From the NCBI GenBank assembly GCA_015499995.1, contig JADNRV010000144.1, positions 62,001 through 126,000 of the forward strand: a stretch of DNA of 64,000 bases, in the 5' to 3' direction. Positions within the stretch are counted from its first letter, which is position 1, and each line of letters starts with the position of its first letter. A program made the translations under genes and the position numbers. Source of the stretch: Flammula alnicola. Taxonomy: Eukaryota; Basidiomycota; Agaricomycetes; Agaricales; Strophariaceae. Below are positions 49,008 to 59,569 of the stretch, piece by piece. A model generated the notes under the pieces. The model was given only the letters and a program-made list of their open reading frames with translations, searched no databases and was not told the origin of the DNA.

Positions 49008-50428
49008 ATGCTCTCTTCACTCCTCGTAGCTGCTGTTCTAACCAGCGTCCACTCCTTTACCTTTGCTTATGCTGCCGAGGCACCTATTATCACCCCTGCC
49101 CCTACTCCAACTATTGCCAAACGCCAAGTCGCTGGCGGGTCTGGCACCCCCATTCTCTCCACCCTCCACTACGCTTTCACAGATCTCCCCTACCAGGTCT
49201 ACCCTTTCCCCGTCTTGCGTGGTCCCCAGTTCGGCTTCAACCAGTGCAATTCGACCACTTTGGGGTCCAGTTCCAACTGCCAGACTTTGGTCTTCAACGG
49301 ACCTGTGCGTACCCTTCCGTGATGGATTGAAATAGAGCACTGATACGTGGCATGCTTAGGATGACTTTTGCTTATGGGGCTCTCCCGACCCGGCTGGGCT
49401 GATTGGAAACGTCGAAGCCAAGGTCGTAGCCTACTGCACAAAACCTTATCATGGTACCCGCCTCATTCCTCCAGGCGCTATCACCGGGTTACAGGTACTT
49501 GCCTGTCTGCAGTTGACTACTTGTCGTTAACCCTTGTGCAGTGGACAAAAACCTCTGGATATATCCAAGCCGTCGGCTTCATAAACAACACAGGTCTCTC
49601 GCTCGACCCAACAGACCAAGGCGGTGAACTCGACCCCCACGGTGCCGATCTACAGGGTAACCCTCTAGGTGGCGTCGTCTACTCCAACGGCACCGCTGAT
49701 TCCGATGGGCATACACTGACGCAGGTGTTTAACTGGAACACGTCAGCCTTTTTCTTGCCTTTCGTCGTATCGAACTCGACTGACGATGTATTATGTCTGT
49801 AGATTTGTCGGCGGCAACAGTTTCTGCTTCAAAGCATGCTACAACTCGATCAGCTCCCCAGACTATTGCGAGAACAGATACGACCTGGTCGGATGCTCGT
49901 ACAACATGCCCTCGGCTGCCCAGGACGGCCAGTTTACAGAGTGTGACGGCGACCTGCAGGATATTGTCGGAACTTACACGTCTGCTGGACAAAGTAAGCA
50001 CTTGCTTTTTTCCTCTTCCACTCCATGACCCTTATTCCCTATCCACAGCCTTGACATGGTCGATGCCCGCCACACTGAACTCCCCCCCACCCTACACACC
50101 CCGCATTCCCGCCTCGTCCAATTGCAAGACCTTCCAATCTACCGACCTCTTCCTCGCTGGTACTGCTACCGCTAGCGTGAGTTTTTCACTCCCTCTCCTC
50201 AGACGATTTGTAAACTCACTCTCTGTTACGTTGCAGGCGTCTGGATCGGCTGCCACCGCTACAGGAACAGGAACAGCAAAAGTTACTGGCTCTGGCTCAA
50301 AGGCGGCGTCGGGCGCCTCCACGACGGGTGCAGCCAAGCCCACAGGTTCGAGTTCCGCCGCCGTGATGACCCGACCGGTGCCTTTTGTCCTCGCGGTGAT
50401 GGCGGTCCTAGGCGCTTTGGTGGTCTAA
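49008..50428 (+). CDS. Secreted GPI-type MAG-like glycoprotein, copy 3
   Basis: Model: join(49008..49304, 49360..49494, 49542..49741, 49803..49993, 50049..50176, 50237..50428), 380 residues. The signal peptide is MLSSLLVAAVLTSVHSFTFA, with a KR site further on (IAKRQVAGG). Family blocks are present but diverged: CNSTT, NCQTLVFNGP, AKVVAYCTKPYHGTRL, GYIQAVGFINN, GELDPHGADLQGNPLGG, GGNSFCFKACYN and CENRYD. A Ser/Ala/Thr tail and GPI-type end VMAVLGALVV follow. Compared with copies 1 and 2 it lacks the intron after the FAY block, has a shifted intron before the DFC block, and has extra introns in the middle and tail. It is thus an older paralog, not a recent duplicate. Function unknown. Confidence 0.82.
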
Positions 50429-51112
50429 TGTTTTTAGGTCGAGTTTTCGTATTGCCTAGTCACTTATTTTTTTTTCGGCTATTGGACAATATTACATTTC
50501 GTCTTATAAATACCCTGACTTTCTAGTAATACGATGATCAAGTGGATCGCACAGTCGGAAGCAATGAAGTTGTCGTTCTCTAAATGTGCTTGTTTTTATT
50601 GAGTTATTCCTTGAGTTATACCCGGAGAAGTTTGCTTACGGCTATTGTTAGCGACAGCGGTCGACTAATAGTAATAGTAACTTGGATCCCGCTACAATAA
50701 GTACATACTTATCGAATCCATGTCGTGCATCCTATCGATTCTGCGAGTTCGGTGCAAATCTATCCAGACAATCTAAAAATAATGTTGACCCGCGCATCCA
50801 AAGCGAGTTATCTATCGTCATGAGCTCCTGATTGGCTGAATCCGTTTGCCCACCCAAGGAGATTGACCTCGAGTCAGCCTTTCAGTGGATCTCGATGCCC
50901 ACCAGACGCTCAGGCTTTTGTGTCTCAGACCTCGCGATTTCAGTCTGGGTTCTCGACCTCGACGTCAATCCGCCGAATGCAATCATTAGCAAGATCTGTA
51001 CCCTCATCGCGAAACCTGTTGAAGAATTGATCTTCCCTTGGTGAGTGGGCCAAAGGTGGTCGAAGGCGGGGATAGGACTAGATGGATAGAGTAGTTAGCG
51101 GACGACGGTAAA
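50429..51112. other. Intergenic region
   Basis: No supported gene. The first 200 bases are the probable 3' untranslated region of MAG-like gene 3. Confidence 0.4.
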
Positions 51113-52127
51113 CTAAAATGTAACCCAACAGTGAAATGAACCGAAAGGACACACTAGCGAGTGCATAACAAAACAGGATAGTAGTGGGGCGGAGAAATGT
51201 AAGCCATCATACTGAAACCGGAAAATAGCAACCTCCTGGAGGCAATGCAGCAAGACTTGCCGCGCCGGAATGGTGTTAACGTTGGGGCGGCATACTAAGG
51301 GCCTGGCATTGTTCAGGTAGACGACCTGGAGGAAAGGTAGAGCCTCAAGCGTCTTCAGAAAGTCATCTACAGAGACCCTTTCATTGTAATACTGATCGTG
51401 TAGAGCAAGGTGTGTGACGTTCGGAAGGGCGTTGATGAGAGGCCAGGCCGCAAATTGCCACAAAAATCGAACGTCACAATTTTTGTCGGCGTGTGTAGCG
51501 AGGCCTTTGTAGAAGTCGACGAGCTCTCCATGTCGACTGAAGTCTCTGTCTTCGGACCCATAGTGAGGTTTCACGGTATGATGAAGATTGATGGGCATTG
51601 CGCGGGGGTTGCTCGACGGAAATTAATGGGAGATCTGCTCCAAACCACTCAGCATCGCGATTATATCTGAAATGCCAGATGACGCTAGAGGCCTGGAAGC
51701 GCCAGAGCAGATTCCTGCCAGTGTTTGCACCTATTGGCAACCGCCATCCAGGAGTTCGCTTCCGCCACTCCACTGGGCATCGTTGGTAGGAAATAGGCAT
51801 GAGTTCTCTCGTGATCTTGGGTGAACTCGAAGATGATTATCAGAACTTCGACGGGGGGACAATTCGAGTGGCAGGTTCGTGTGGTTGTGGTACCTTGTTC
51901 GGAGAGGCGGTGGTGTTGTCTGCCTGAATGCGAGTATGGGCAGAAAAGGAGGTGGAAGCGCTCGATGGTTGTTTAATATCATAATTTGTGACAACCGGGA
52001 CCTCTACATTCGCTTTTTTCTTCGATTCAGGAACCATCGATACAGAAGGCAAGCAAGAGGTGAGGCCTTGAGGGCGGGAAGCAAGCGGTGAGGGCCGTTG
52101 ATGAAGATTTCGCAGACAGGGCATCAA
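51113..52127 (-). pseudogene. F-box/LRR-like pseudogene
   Basis: The minus strand holds an F-box gene in pieces. Piece 1 (52127 to about 51855) ends ATRIVPP. Piece 2 in another frame, from about 51860 to 51690, reads PPVEVLIIIFEFTQDHERTH, then WMAVANRCKHWQESALALPG. It ends in CTC TAG where the family has Leu-Trp. Piece 3 (51598-51113) has LRR-like NVTHLALHDQYYNERVSVDD and FLKTLEALPFLQVVYLNNA. One base is missing in a run of six C at about 51855, which separates pieces 1 and 2. The premature stop and further frame loss at about 51650 show a true pseudogene. It belongs to the same broad family as the gene at 19375. Confidence 0.65.
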
Positions 52128-53102
52128 TGACTATATTTGGTGACGACGTCAAACTAAGTATTTTTACAAAATCCGAAAGCCCTTTAAGCAGAGAGAGATA
52201 AAGCAATAAGTGGAGAGAGGAATTATCGAGTAAGTCTTCCGTTGATCAAGCCGAAGGTGGTTGTTAACGAGAGAGTTGTTGAGTAGTGTCGGAGTCGGAG
52301 TCGAAGGAGAAAAGAGAAAGTGCTGTTCGTCGCGTCAAAAAATATGTAACACGGGACTTGTGACCGGTTGACCGGCAGGGACAGCTGTGCGACTCAAGTG
52401 CGACTCGTTACACGAGAGATAAGGGTTCTTAGATCAAGCAGATAGACGGTTTAAAGGACAGGATTTCGTCTTCTTTATCCATCGTACAAACGAGCTGTAA
52501 TTATACTAGAGAGGAATCAGGAGTGATAGTCTGTATATTTACTGTCGATATATGGGTTAATGGAGAATCAGAATCGAGATAGAATCAATGCTGAAATGCC
52601 CTTGTTATTTCTGCCAGCAACTTGATATTAGTCTTAAAGTGAATTATGACTGCTGGCTTCTTCATACGATGGGGCTGTGTACTTGTCACTTGATACATTT
52701 CGGAGAAAGTATTGTTTATCTATTCCGTTCCGATATTACTCTTCCAGTTGTCTGCGGTATCAAAATAGAGCTCCATAAGTGCATTCTACTTGCTCTCGAC
52801 CAGAAAAATCCTCTAGCGTCCGACATTTATGTGAAAGTCGGATGTATAATTCACCTCTCTCCGACCCCGGGTATTGATCGTCGATCCCCTTAAAGTCAAG
52901 CTGGCGCACAAGACAACTGTCAGAAGAGATCGGCGCCAACGATGTCGGTACCTTATCTGGCAAAAAAATTGGGAAAGGGGCCCCCATCATGCCGCCCGCA
53001 AACAACGGCCACACGCCACGGCCCGCATGAGCAATGTCAGTACTGACAGATGCAGTGCGGACGTCAAAAGATAAAACATGTAAGGTAAAAGTTCTAGAGA
53101 CT
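52128..53102. other. Intergenic region
   Basis: No supported gene; frames of up to about 100 codons at 52588-52893 have no domain. Confidence 0.4.
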
Positions 53103-53109
53103 TATAAAG
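53103..53109 (+). promoter_or_regulatory. TATA box of the dibasic-repeat precursor gene
   Basis: The sequence TATAAAG lies 105 bases upstream of the ATG at 53208. It is followed by a pyrimidine-rich leader (ctctccattttcttgctcc) at about 53163-53181, a layout of strongly expressed fungal genes. Confidence 0.5.
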
Positions 53110-53207
53110 TCAACTTAAACGGAGGAACTAACTTTTATTTCTTCGACGCTGGTCTTCATCCCTCTCCATTTTCTTGCTCCGGACGCTGGTCGTCCTTGCC
53201 TTCTAGT

Positions 53208-54599
53208 ATGTCACGAGCTGGACTCGGAGTCGTTTCCTTCTCCCTTGTTCTCTTCTTCACAGTCTGCGTCGGTCTAACCGCATCTGCACCTTTACCGGAG
53301 GGTCTATCGAGGCACGTAGCTTGATCTGGTGACCATCAGATAATCCGTCGACTGAAGATTTTCATTCACACTTTGAACAGACGATATGATTACAACAATG
53401 ATATTATTGCCCGATCGTTGGCTACGTTTATTGATCGAGAATTCGATATGGCGGACGATCCTGAATATACCAAAGTGCGTCTGGCCTGCACAATTTTGCG
53501 GGAGCGGAATCTGATATAGGATCAACCATGACCATAGCGCTCGATCCCCGATGATCGTGAATTAGACATAGAAGAGAAAAAATACTTTAAGGTGAAGCGC
53601 AGTTATTCTGTGCGATCTGAGCTTGCCGACTTAACGAAATAAAATGCAGCGCGATTACGACGATCTGTCTTTATTCGATGAACGAGAGTTCGACATAGTC
53701 GACCGTGAATACTACAAGGTAGATTATTGAAAGCTTTTCGTGTTATTACCACATAATCCAATGAACTGGATGTAGCGCGATGGTTCTGACCTTCACATGC
53801 TCTCCAGTAGGAGCATCTGGGATGTAAGCCACAAGTTTTCTTCTTAAAGTCTCCAGGACATTAAAGGACGGCTTGCAGAAAATCAGGTCAGGTTTTCAGA
53901 GGGCAGGTAACGCGATCAGGAACGGCTTCAACAAAGTAAAATCGGGCTTTCAGAAAGCAAGTGGGAAAATCCAAAGCGGCCTCCAGAGAGCAGGCGGTAC
54001 GATTCGAAACGGATTTCAGAAGGTTGGTGGGACGATTAGAAAAGGTTTTCAGAGGGTTGGTGGTGGGGTGAGTAACGGCTTCCAGAAAGTCAGAGCAGGT
54101 TTCCAGAAGGGAGGCGGGGTGATCAGGAATGGCTTCCAGAAAGTTGGCCAAGGTTTCCGGACGGCGGCCAGGGCGATGAAGAAGGGCTTTGGGATAGCAG
54201 GCAATGCCATCAAGAAGAATATTGGAAAAGTGGCCAAATTCGGTCTGAAAGTGCTGGCCGCAGGCGCGACTATGGCTTCTAAAGTCGTCAAATTCATTCC
54301 TGGAATTGGTACTGGGGTGTCGATGGCCTTGAAAGGTGTCGCGAAGGGTGCCAACATCGCGTCCAAGGAGATCCATGCCGACCTTGGCAGCCAACTGGAC
54401 AAAGCTTCGAATGGTTTGGACTATGTCATCAATCCTATGGGTGAGTAGTTCTTCGTTACCTTCTAAAAAGATGAATCGTTAATTTAGTTTCTCCTCCCTT
54501 TCAGGTTCTGTCGAAAAGCTCGCAGCAGGAGCAGTAGGAGCAAAGGGAGCCCAGGCTCTCGCGGTTGCCGAAGAGCTCATTTTGCGACACTTTCCATAA
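53208..54599 (+). CDS. Secreted Kex2-type repeat precursor with cationic amphipathic repeat domain
   Basis: Model: join(53208..53315, 53358..53474, 53538..53591, 53650..53718, 53776..53823, 53867..54440, 54505..54599), 354 residues. Residues 1-25 are a signal peptide (SLVLFFTVCVGLTASA). Exons 2-5 are all phase 0. Exons 2, 3 and 4 each end in Lys and exons 3, 4 and 5 each begin with Arg, so every junction makes a KR site; an RR is at residues 44-45. The exons carry related acidic units: DREFDMADDPEYTK, DDRELDIEEKKYFK, DEREFDIVDREYYK. Residues 134-249 are twelve 7- or 11-residue units of GFQKVGGTIRN type, strongly cationic. A Gly/Ala-rich hydrophobic part follows (VVKFIPGIGTGVSMALKGVA, about residues 271-290). 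No known family is recognised. Layout fits a KEX2-processed repeat (KEP) precursor; membrane activity is only inferred. The first intron (acceptor at 53357) is the least certain. Confidence 0.75.
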
Positions 54600-54824
54600 G
54601 AACCCAATTACAAATATGCTGAGAGGTCGAGCATACGTTAGGTCGAATAATACCGCCGAGTATGCAGCCAAGCTCATTTCCCTCTGCGCTCCCACAACGG
54701 TCACAAGCCTACACAAACCCTATAAACTTCGTTTAACCATTCAAGGTTGCATACAGGAGTGCTTGAGACGCATCCAAGGCCATTTCTATGTAAACACGTG
54801 GTCTACAGTAACACAACTCGAATC

Positions 54825-55413
54825 CTACTTGTGCTCCTTCCAGTCCCAATTGTCCTTGTAATAATCTAAATGCCACGTCGGAGGCCCCTTGGCTAACATC
54901 TCCTTCCTCAGCCGTTCTTCAAGTTCTGGCGGCATCGCCTTCGCCATCTTGTAGTTGTTGCAGTCTCGAATATGCAGGATTCAGGTGCTCCATGTACTAA
55001 TCGCCACTTCACCGGCCACTGAAGACGCGCCTGTAAGGCATCCTGTGCTATGTGGAGTGCTTGAATGGGCGACGGGGATCCAGAAACGGGAACTTTGTCA
55101 TATCCTTGGTCTTTGACGATGCGGAGAAGCGCGGTCGTCGTAATGGAGTAGCCGCGACGGTTCTCAGGTGGCATGCGACGGTTCCCAGGAACGACATAGG
55201 GAATGAAAATGGGAGGAAGTTGCTGCAGTTCAAACGGCGTCACGCTATTGAGGATTTCTTGCGGGAAAATAAACAGTAAGCTCGCAGGATAATCAAAAAT
55301 TCGGAAATTATTCGCCTGCCTCTGGTAACGTGTGGAAGGAGGCATTATCGCGAAAGAATCTTGACGGCCTGTGGATTCTGTGCAAGAATGGTGGTGGTGG
55401 TGGGTTGAGACAT
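54825..55413 (-). CDS. Hypothetical conserved-looking protein, model uncertain
   Basis: The minus strand has ATG at 55413 (MSQPTTTTILAQNPQAVKIL, then a stop) and a longer frame from 55345 with PPSTRYQRQANNFRIF, PFELQQLPPIFIPYVVPGNR and ALHIAQDALQARLQWPVKWR. A third segment in another frame ends the gene at 54825 with MAKAMPPELEERLRKEMLAK and WHLDYYKDNWDWKEHK. The three parts look like one small soluble, possibly mitochondrial, protein. I could not find in-phase introns that join them, and single-base indels are possible. No family is recognised. Confidence 0.4.
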
Positions 55414-55414
55414 A

Positions 55415-55947
55415 TTAGAATGGGGTTGAGATGCCAAGTTGAGTTTGAGCGTCGCGTGAGGGGCGGCGGCTTTTGCTGGCTTTTGCCGAGCCTTTAACAG
55501 CGTGATCGCGTTCTCGTCTACGCCTTCTTATCAGCACGCTCCTTATTCTGATCTGACAATAATGAGCACGGTTCCCTTCCTCGACCAAATGCTCTTTCTT
55601 TCTCATGATAACCCAACCCCATGTTTGCCCGTAACTGAAAATGGAGCAGCGTGGTCTATCCACACTTTTGACTGAAGCAAGGCCTGTTCATGCGCAAGTC
55701 CAGTCCAAGCAGTAGCCTGCTTCATCATTCGCTGCACTAGCTCCCGCACCTTCGCCTTTTCCTTGTCTGTCTTGAACAAAATAAGCACCAGGAAGTTCCC
55801 ATCCCCAACATGGCCCACGATCGTCAACACCAGCCCCGCATCCGTGATATCCCGCTTCGTCTCATTCATCAGTCGTGGGAGGTTGGACATAGGAACACTA
55901 GAACAGTTATGTAAAAACGATATTATCCAGAGTCCTCCGAGCGTCAT
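55415..55947 (-). pseudogene. D-lactate dehydrogenase (cytochrome) relic
   Basis: The frame at 55947-55603 matches the C-terminal part of FAD-linked D-lactate dehydrogenases: VPMSNLPRLMNETKRDI, then ITDAGLVLTIVGHVGDGNF, FKTDKEKAKVRELVQRMM and finally GKHGVGLS. In real enzymes the block before this reads GTCTGEHGVG; here it is replaced by unrelated residues and a stop follows. A second frame holds KKEHLVEEG, the next family block. The FAD-binding N-terminal half is absent upstream. Thus only about 130 of roughly 500 residues remain, frame-broken. Non-functional. Confidence 0.7.
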
Positions 55948-56140
55948 TTGACACCAAATTGCAAGCTAATTCCGTATAATAGGTATTCTTATTGTCAGCC
56001 CACAACTCGCCTAGCACACGTAGCAAATCACCGCCTCGGGGCCCATACGGGTCCCCAATGCACCACCAACTCTCTCTTTGTCGTCGTTGTCGACTGCATA
56101 CGCCCTGTCGACGAACAGCATCCCTCCTCCAGCTTCTTCC

Positions 56141-58528
56141 ATGTCGGAAAATTACACATTCCCTGCGAAATCGACAGGGCTCGCACCTTTATCCACCACA
56201 ACCCAGCTCTCAGCCTCGTCTGACACCATGACTACTCCCGATCCCAACACTTCATCGTCATCGCCTTTCCTCAGTATGTCTCCATCACCAACGACAATGG
56301 ACGAAGCCTCCTCATCGTCCTTACCCTGCTCTACGCTGCCGACGATCAAAGACCTCCTCGAGCTGCGCGCGGAGCTGAAGGTGTTTTGGGGTACGCACTC
56401 GGAGTCAGAGCTGGTTGCAGGAGGGCAAACTAGAGCCGGTTTATGCGCCGCCGAACGAGGAGCTGCTGCCTGTGCCTGGTGCGCTTAGAGAACGAGAAGA
56501 AGTGTTAGGAGGATCAGGAGCAGCAGTTGGGAGTGAAGGGCTTGGGATTGGGACTGGGCGTACCCGTGGAGGATCAGGACGGCGAGCCGAAACCGCTTGG
56601 GGTTATTATGGTTAAGAAGACGACGGTGGTGGAGGTCGAGGACGTTGCGTGTGGAGATAGAGGTCGAGGAAAAGGAAACGAGGCAATCTCGGCATGTCCG
56701 ATTCGAACGAGGCAGCGAGTGCGAGTGCTGATCGTGCTGCTGGTGCTGGGGGTGGGGATAGACTGAAAGAGCGCAAGTCGCGTGTGCAGCCGCCTTTTTT
56801 CAAGTCTGGGTCCTCCGCGCTACCGCTGCCACCACCTGCGCCTGCGTCGTCTTCGTCTCTTGCTACAATCACCGCCAGCAGCAATAGACGAAACACAAAG
56901 ACAAACCCCGACTACCCACGCGCCCCACATCCGGACATGGCCCCCATCCTCTCGTCCACGCCCCGTCCAGCGCTGTCAAAGTTGGTCTCAACCGGGGCGG
57001 GCATGGCGCCCCGTCGCGGTCCAGAATACGTGAGAGGGCGTGTGCTGCTTCGAGGGGAAGGTATAGGCATCGGCAGAAGAGAGAGGACAAGGAGGAGGAG
57101 GAGGGTGAGGGTGATTCGGATTCGAGTTTGGAACTGGATACGCTGCCGTATGTCTTTTTGCTCGTCGTCTTTTTTTTTTGTCGAGGTTGCGGTTGCGGTT
57201 GCTCACGTTTTGGTTTTTTTTTTCCCGTAGACATTTGATAGTCTATCACGGCTTGCTCTGGCCCGACTCGAAGCTCCTGCCGGGTGCTCAATCGCGCGTA
57301 AATACGCTGATGGATGAGCGGCTGGGGAGTATACTCAATGTGGTGTCGAATGGTACGTTGATTTCTTCAATAATTGTCACTCAACTGGTTGGGTAGATAT
57401 TGATGTTGCTGAAGTAGCATCGATTACGACCAAGTCGGGTCTCATCAAGGACGAGCGAGATACGCCGAACCGGAGGGTGAGGCACAGGAATGGGAAATTG
57501 CTGATATTGGGCTTCCGACGGGGCTTGGGTGGAGTGATAGCTATAGGTGGGTCTCGATCTTTTCGTTTTTCGTTTTTTTGTTTTTATCTTCCCTTTTTTC
57601 TTTCACTCCCCGATCAAGTTGGCCGTGCATTCTTGACTGGATTTGGTGGCTTACGGCCAAGACCCCCATTTATTGGTTGAACTTTTAATGGAGGTTGCGA
57701 TTCATGTACTTGGTTCCTTTTTCTTCACTATCTTCTCTTTACTATCCTGGTTCAATTCTAATGATAATTACTCTTTGCTTCTTATCAGCGAGGACGAAGA
57801 TGCGGCGTCGCTGCTTACCCTCCGTTTTTCCACTCTCAAATTATTTCGTCGATCATCAGCATCCTCCATCATGACCAGCGGCTCCTTGAATCTGAGCGCG
57901 AGGGCGAGTTCGATAACTACGACGAGTACGATGACGAGGAGGAAGACAACACGCTCAAGGAGTCTGGCGAGTGTACCCAGCGACAGCGCCGGCCGTCTGC
58001 AGGCAAGCCTGGCAGACTGTCGTTACCGCCAACGTCATGGCACAGCCGCACCGGCGCGATGACGACGAGAGCAGGAGCAGCATTGGCACGCGGACAGCAC
58101 GAGTAGTGTTGGCTCGAGTTTCTCGTTGGAGGTTACTATCCCGGCTGGTGATCGGGCGCAACCGCCCTCGAGGATTAGGAAGCCAGGTGCGAGGAGCAGC
58201 GGTGAATCCCGCCGGTGATGGCAGGGATTCCACTGGATCGTCGTTGGATCAGCATCCGTGACCGTTGCGGACCAAGCGGCTGTCTGGAGACGAGCCGTCT
58301 TCAACGTTGAGCATCCCGATGCCTATCACGCCTAAATACGACTTTGATTCCATCGCCTCGACGACGACAACACTTTCTGTAAGCAGGCAGAGGGTGTACG
58401 ATAAGGAGAAGTCGCTGCCTCCGTTGCCAGCTAGTGGGCTAAAGATGTCGTCGAACTCTTCACGCACTGAGGGTATTGGTTGCGGTGGAATAGTGCGGGC
58501 GGCCCACCAGACCGGAGCACGTGACTAG
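56141..58528 (+). pseudogene. Ser/Pro-rich hypothetical gene, frame broken
   Basis: The start at 56141 (MSENYTFPAKSTGLAPLSTT) leads into LPTIKDLLELRAELK. An intron at 56381-56420 joins to EGKLEPVYAPPNEELLPVPG. Later parts in other frames are VPVEDQDGEPKPLGVIMV, KERKSRVQPPFFKSGS, LLWPDSKLLPGAQSRVNTLM (57250-57310), IDVAEVASITTKSGLIKDER (after an intron at 57355-57398) and HRNGK. Another frame has GLPTGLGWSDSYSEDED joined by a long intron (57552-57788). The C-terminus from about 58265 reads RLSGDEPSSTLSIPMPITPK. At least two single-base shifts are needed to join these, for example between 57490 and 57520. Low-complexity regulatory-type protein; function unknown. It could be an intact gene with assembly indels. 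Confidence 0.45.
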
Positions 58529-58839
58529 GTAGAATAGAGCACAGCCATGCCATGTACACGGGATACCACACCGAATCCATCATCATCCGACTAGCTTTAT
58601 TCCCACAACTTTCCGTTCTATCGTTACGAATGCGCTTTCCGGGGGTCGATCGTGGGAATTTCGCAATTCTGAGTGGATATTCGGATTATACACACAAAAC
58701 ATAAGTTATATGCTATAACCAGACCAAAGAATTTTGGAAATGTTAGTGCACATTTAGATAGGTAATATATAGGTATATTCAATGCCAAAAGCACTAAGGA
58801 ATTGGTGGACCCGTTCTTGAGATATGGTGGGAGTAAAAT
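58529..58839. other. AT-rich stretch bordering the repeat region
   Basis: No gene is seen. This stretch marks the change from gene-bearing DNA to 5 kb of repeats. Confidence 0.4.
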
Positions 58840-59222
58840 GACCATCCGACCATCCGACCTACCGACCATCCGACCTACCGACCATCCGACCTACCGACCA
58901 TCCGACCTACCGACCATCCGACCATCCGACCTACCGACCTACCGACCATCCGACGATATGACTATCTGACCTACCGACCTACCGACCTACCGACCTACTG
59001 ACCTACCGACCATACGACCATCCGACCGTCCGACCTTTCGACCATCCGACCATCTGACCGTCCGACCTTTCGACCATCCGACCATCCGACCTACCGACCT
59101 ACCGACCATCCGACCTTTCGACCATCCGACCATCCGACCTACCGACCTACCGACCATCCGACCTACCGACCTACCGACCATCTGACCTACCAACTATCTG
59201 CTGACCATCCGACCATCTGACC
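58840..59222. repeat. Minisatellite arm A, 8-base unit GACCWWCC
   Basis: The array is built from gaccatcc and gacctacc octamers in irregular order, with a few variants (gacctttc, gaccgtcc). Frames through it encode only Ser-Val-Gly-Arg-type repeats and are not genes. It is the inverted partner of 59570-59996. Confidence 0.9.
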
Positions 59223-59569
59223 ATCCAACCCTCCAACCCACTGCCCATGGCCCACCAACTCAGTGACCTTCTGACCAACCTACTTCAATAGGCATTCATG
59301 ATTAACTTTGAGCTGGGCTTATCGGCTGAAGATCAGGATAAAGCTCGCATTCTTGATGTGAACCAAGGTGGTCCCTGGTAAGAAAAGGCTGTGGAGAGGT
59401 TTGAGCTGTGGCTTCCGGTCCTCCTCAGAGTTTTTCAGAAGCCTTCTTGTAATTTGCTCCTCACATTTGGGTCTGTCTTGGGTGTTTTAGGTTGCTATCA
59501 ATATTATGCAACATATAGCTTCTTGTTGACGGCTTCAACCTTCAAATCACAATTGGCAGCCGGCCGTAT
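59223..59569. other. Unique spacer between inverted minisatellite arms
   Basis: About 345 bases of non-repeat sequence. One short frame (FELGLSAEDQDKARILDVNQ, 59300-59360, then a stop) looks protein-like and could be a fragment of a mobile-element gene, but it is too short to identify. Confidence 0.4.
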
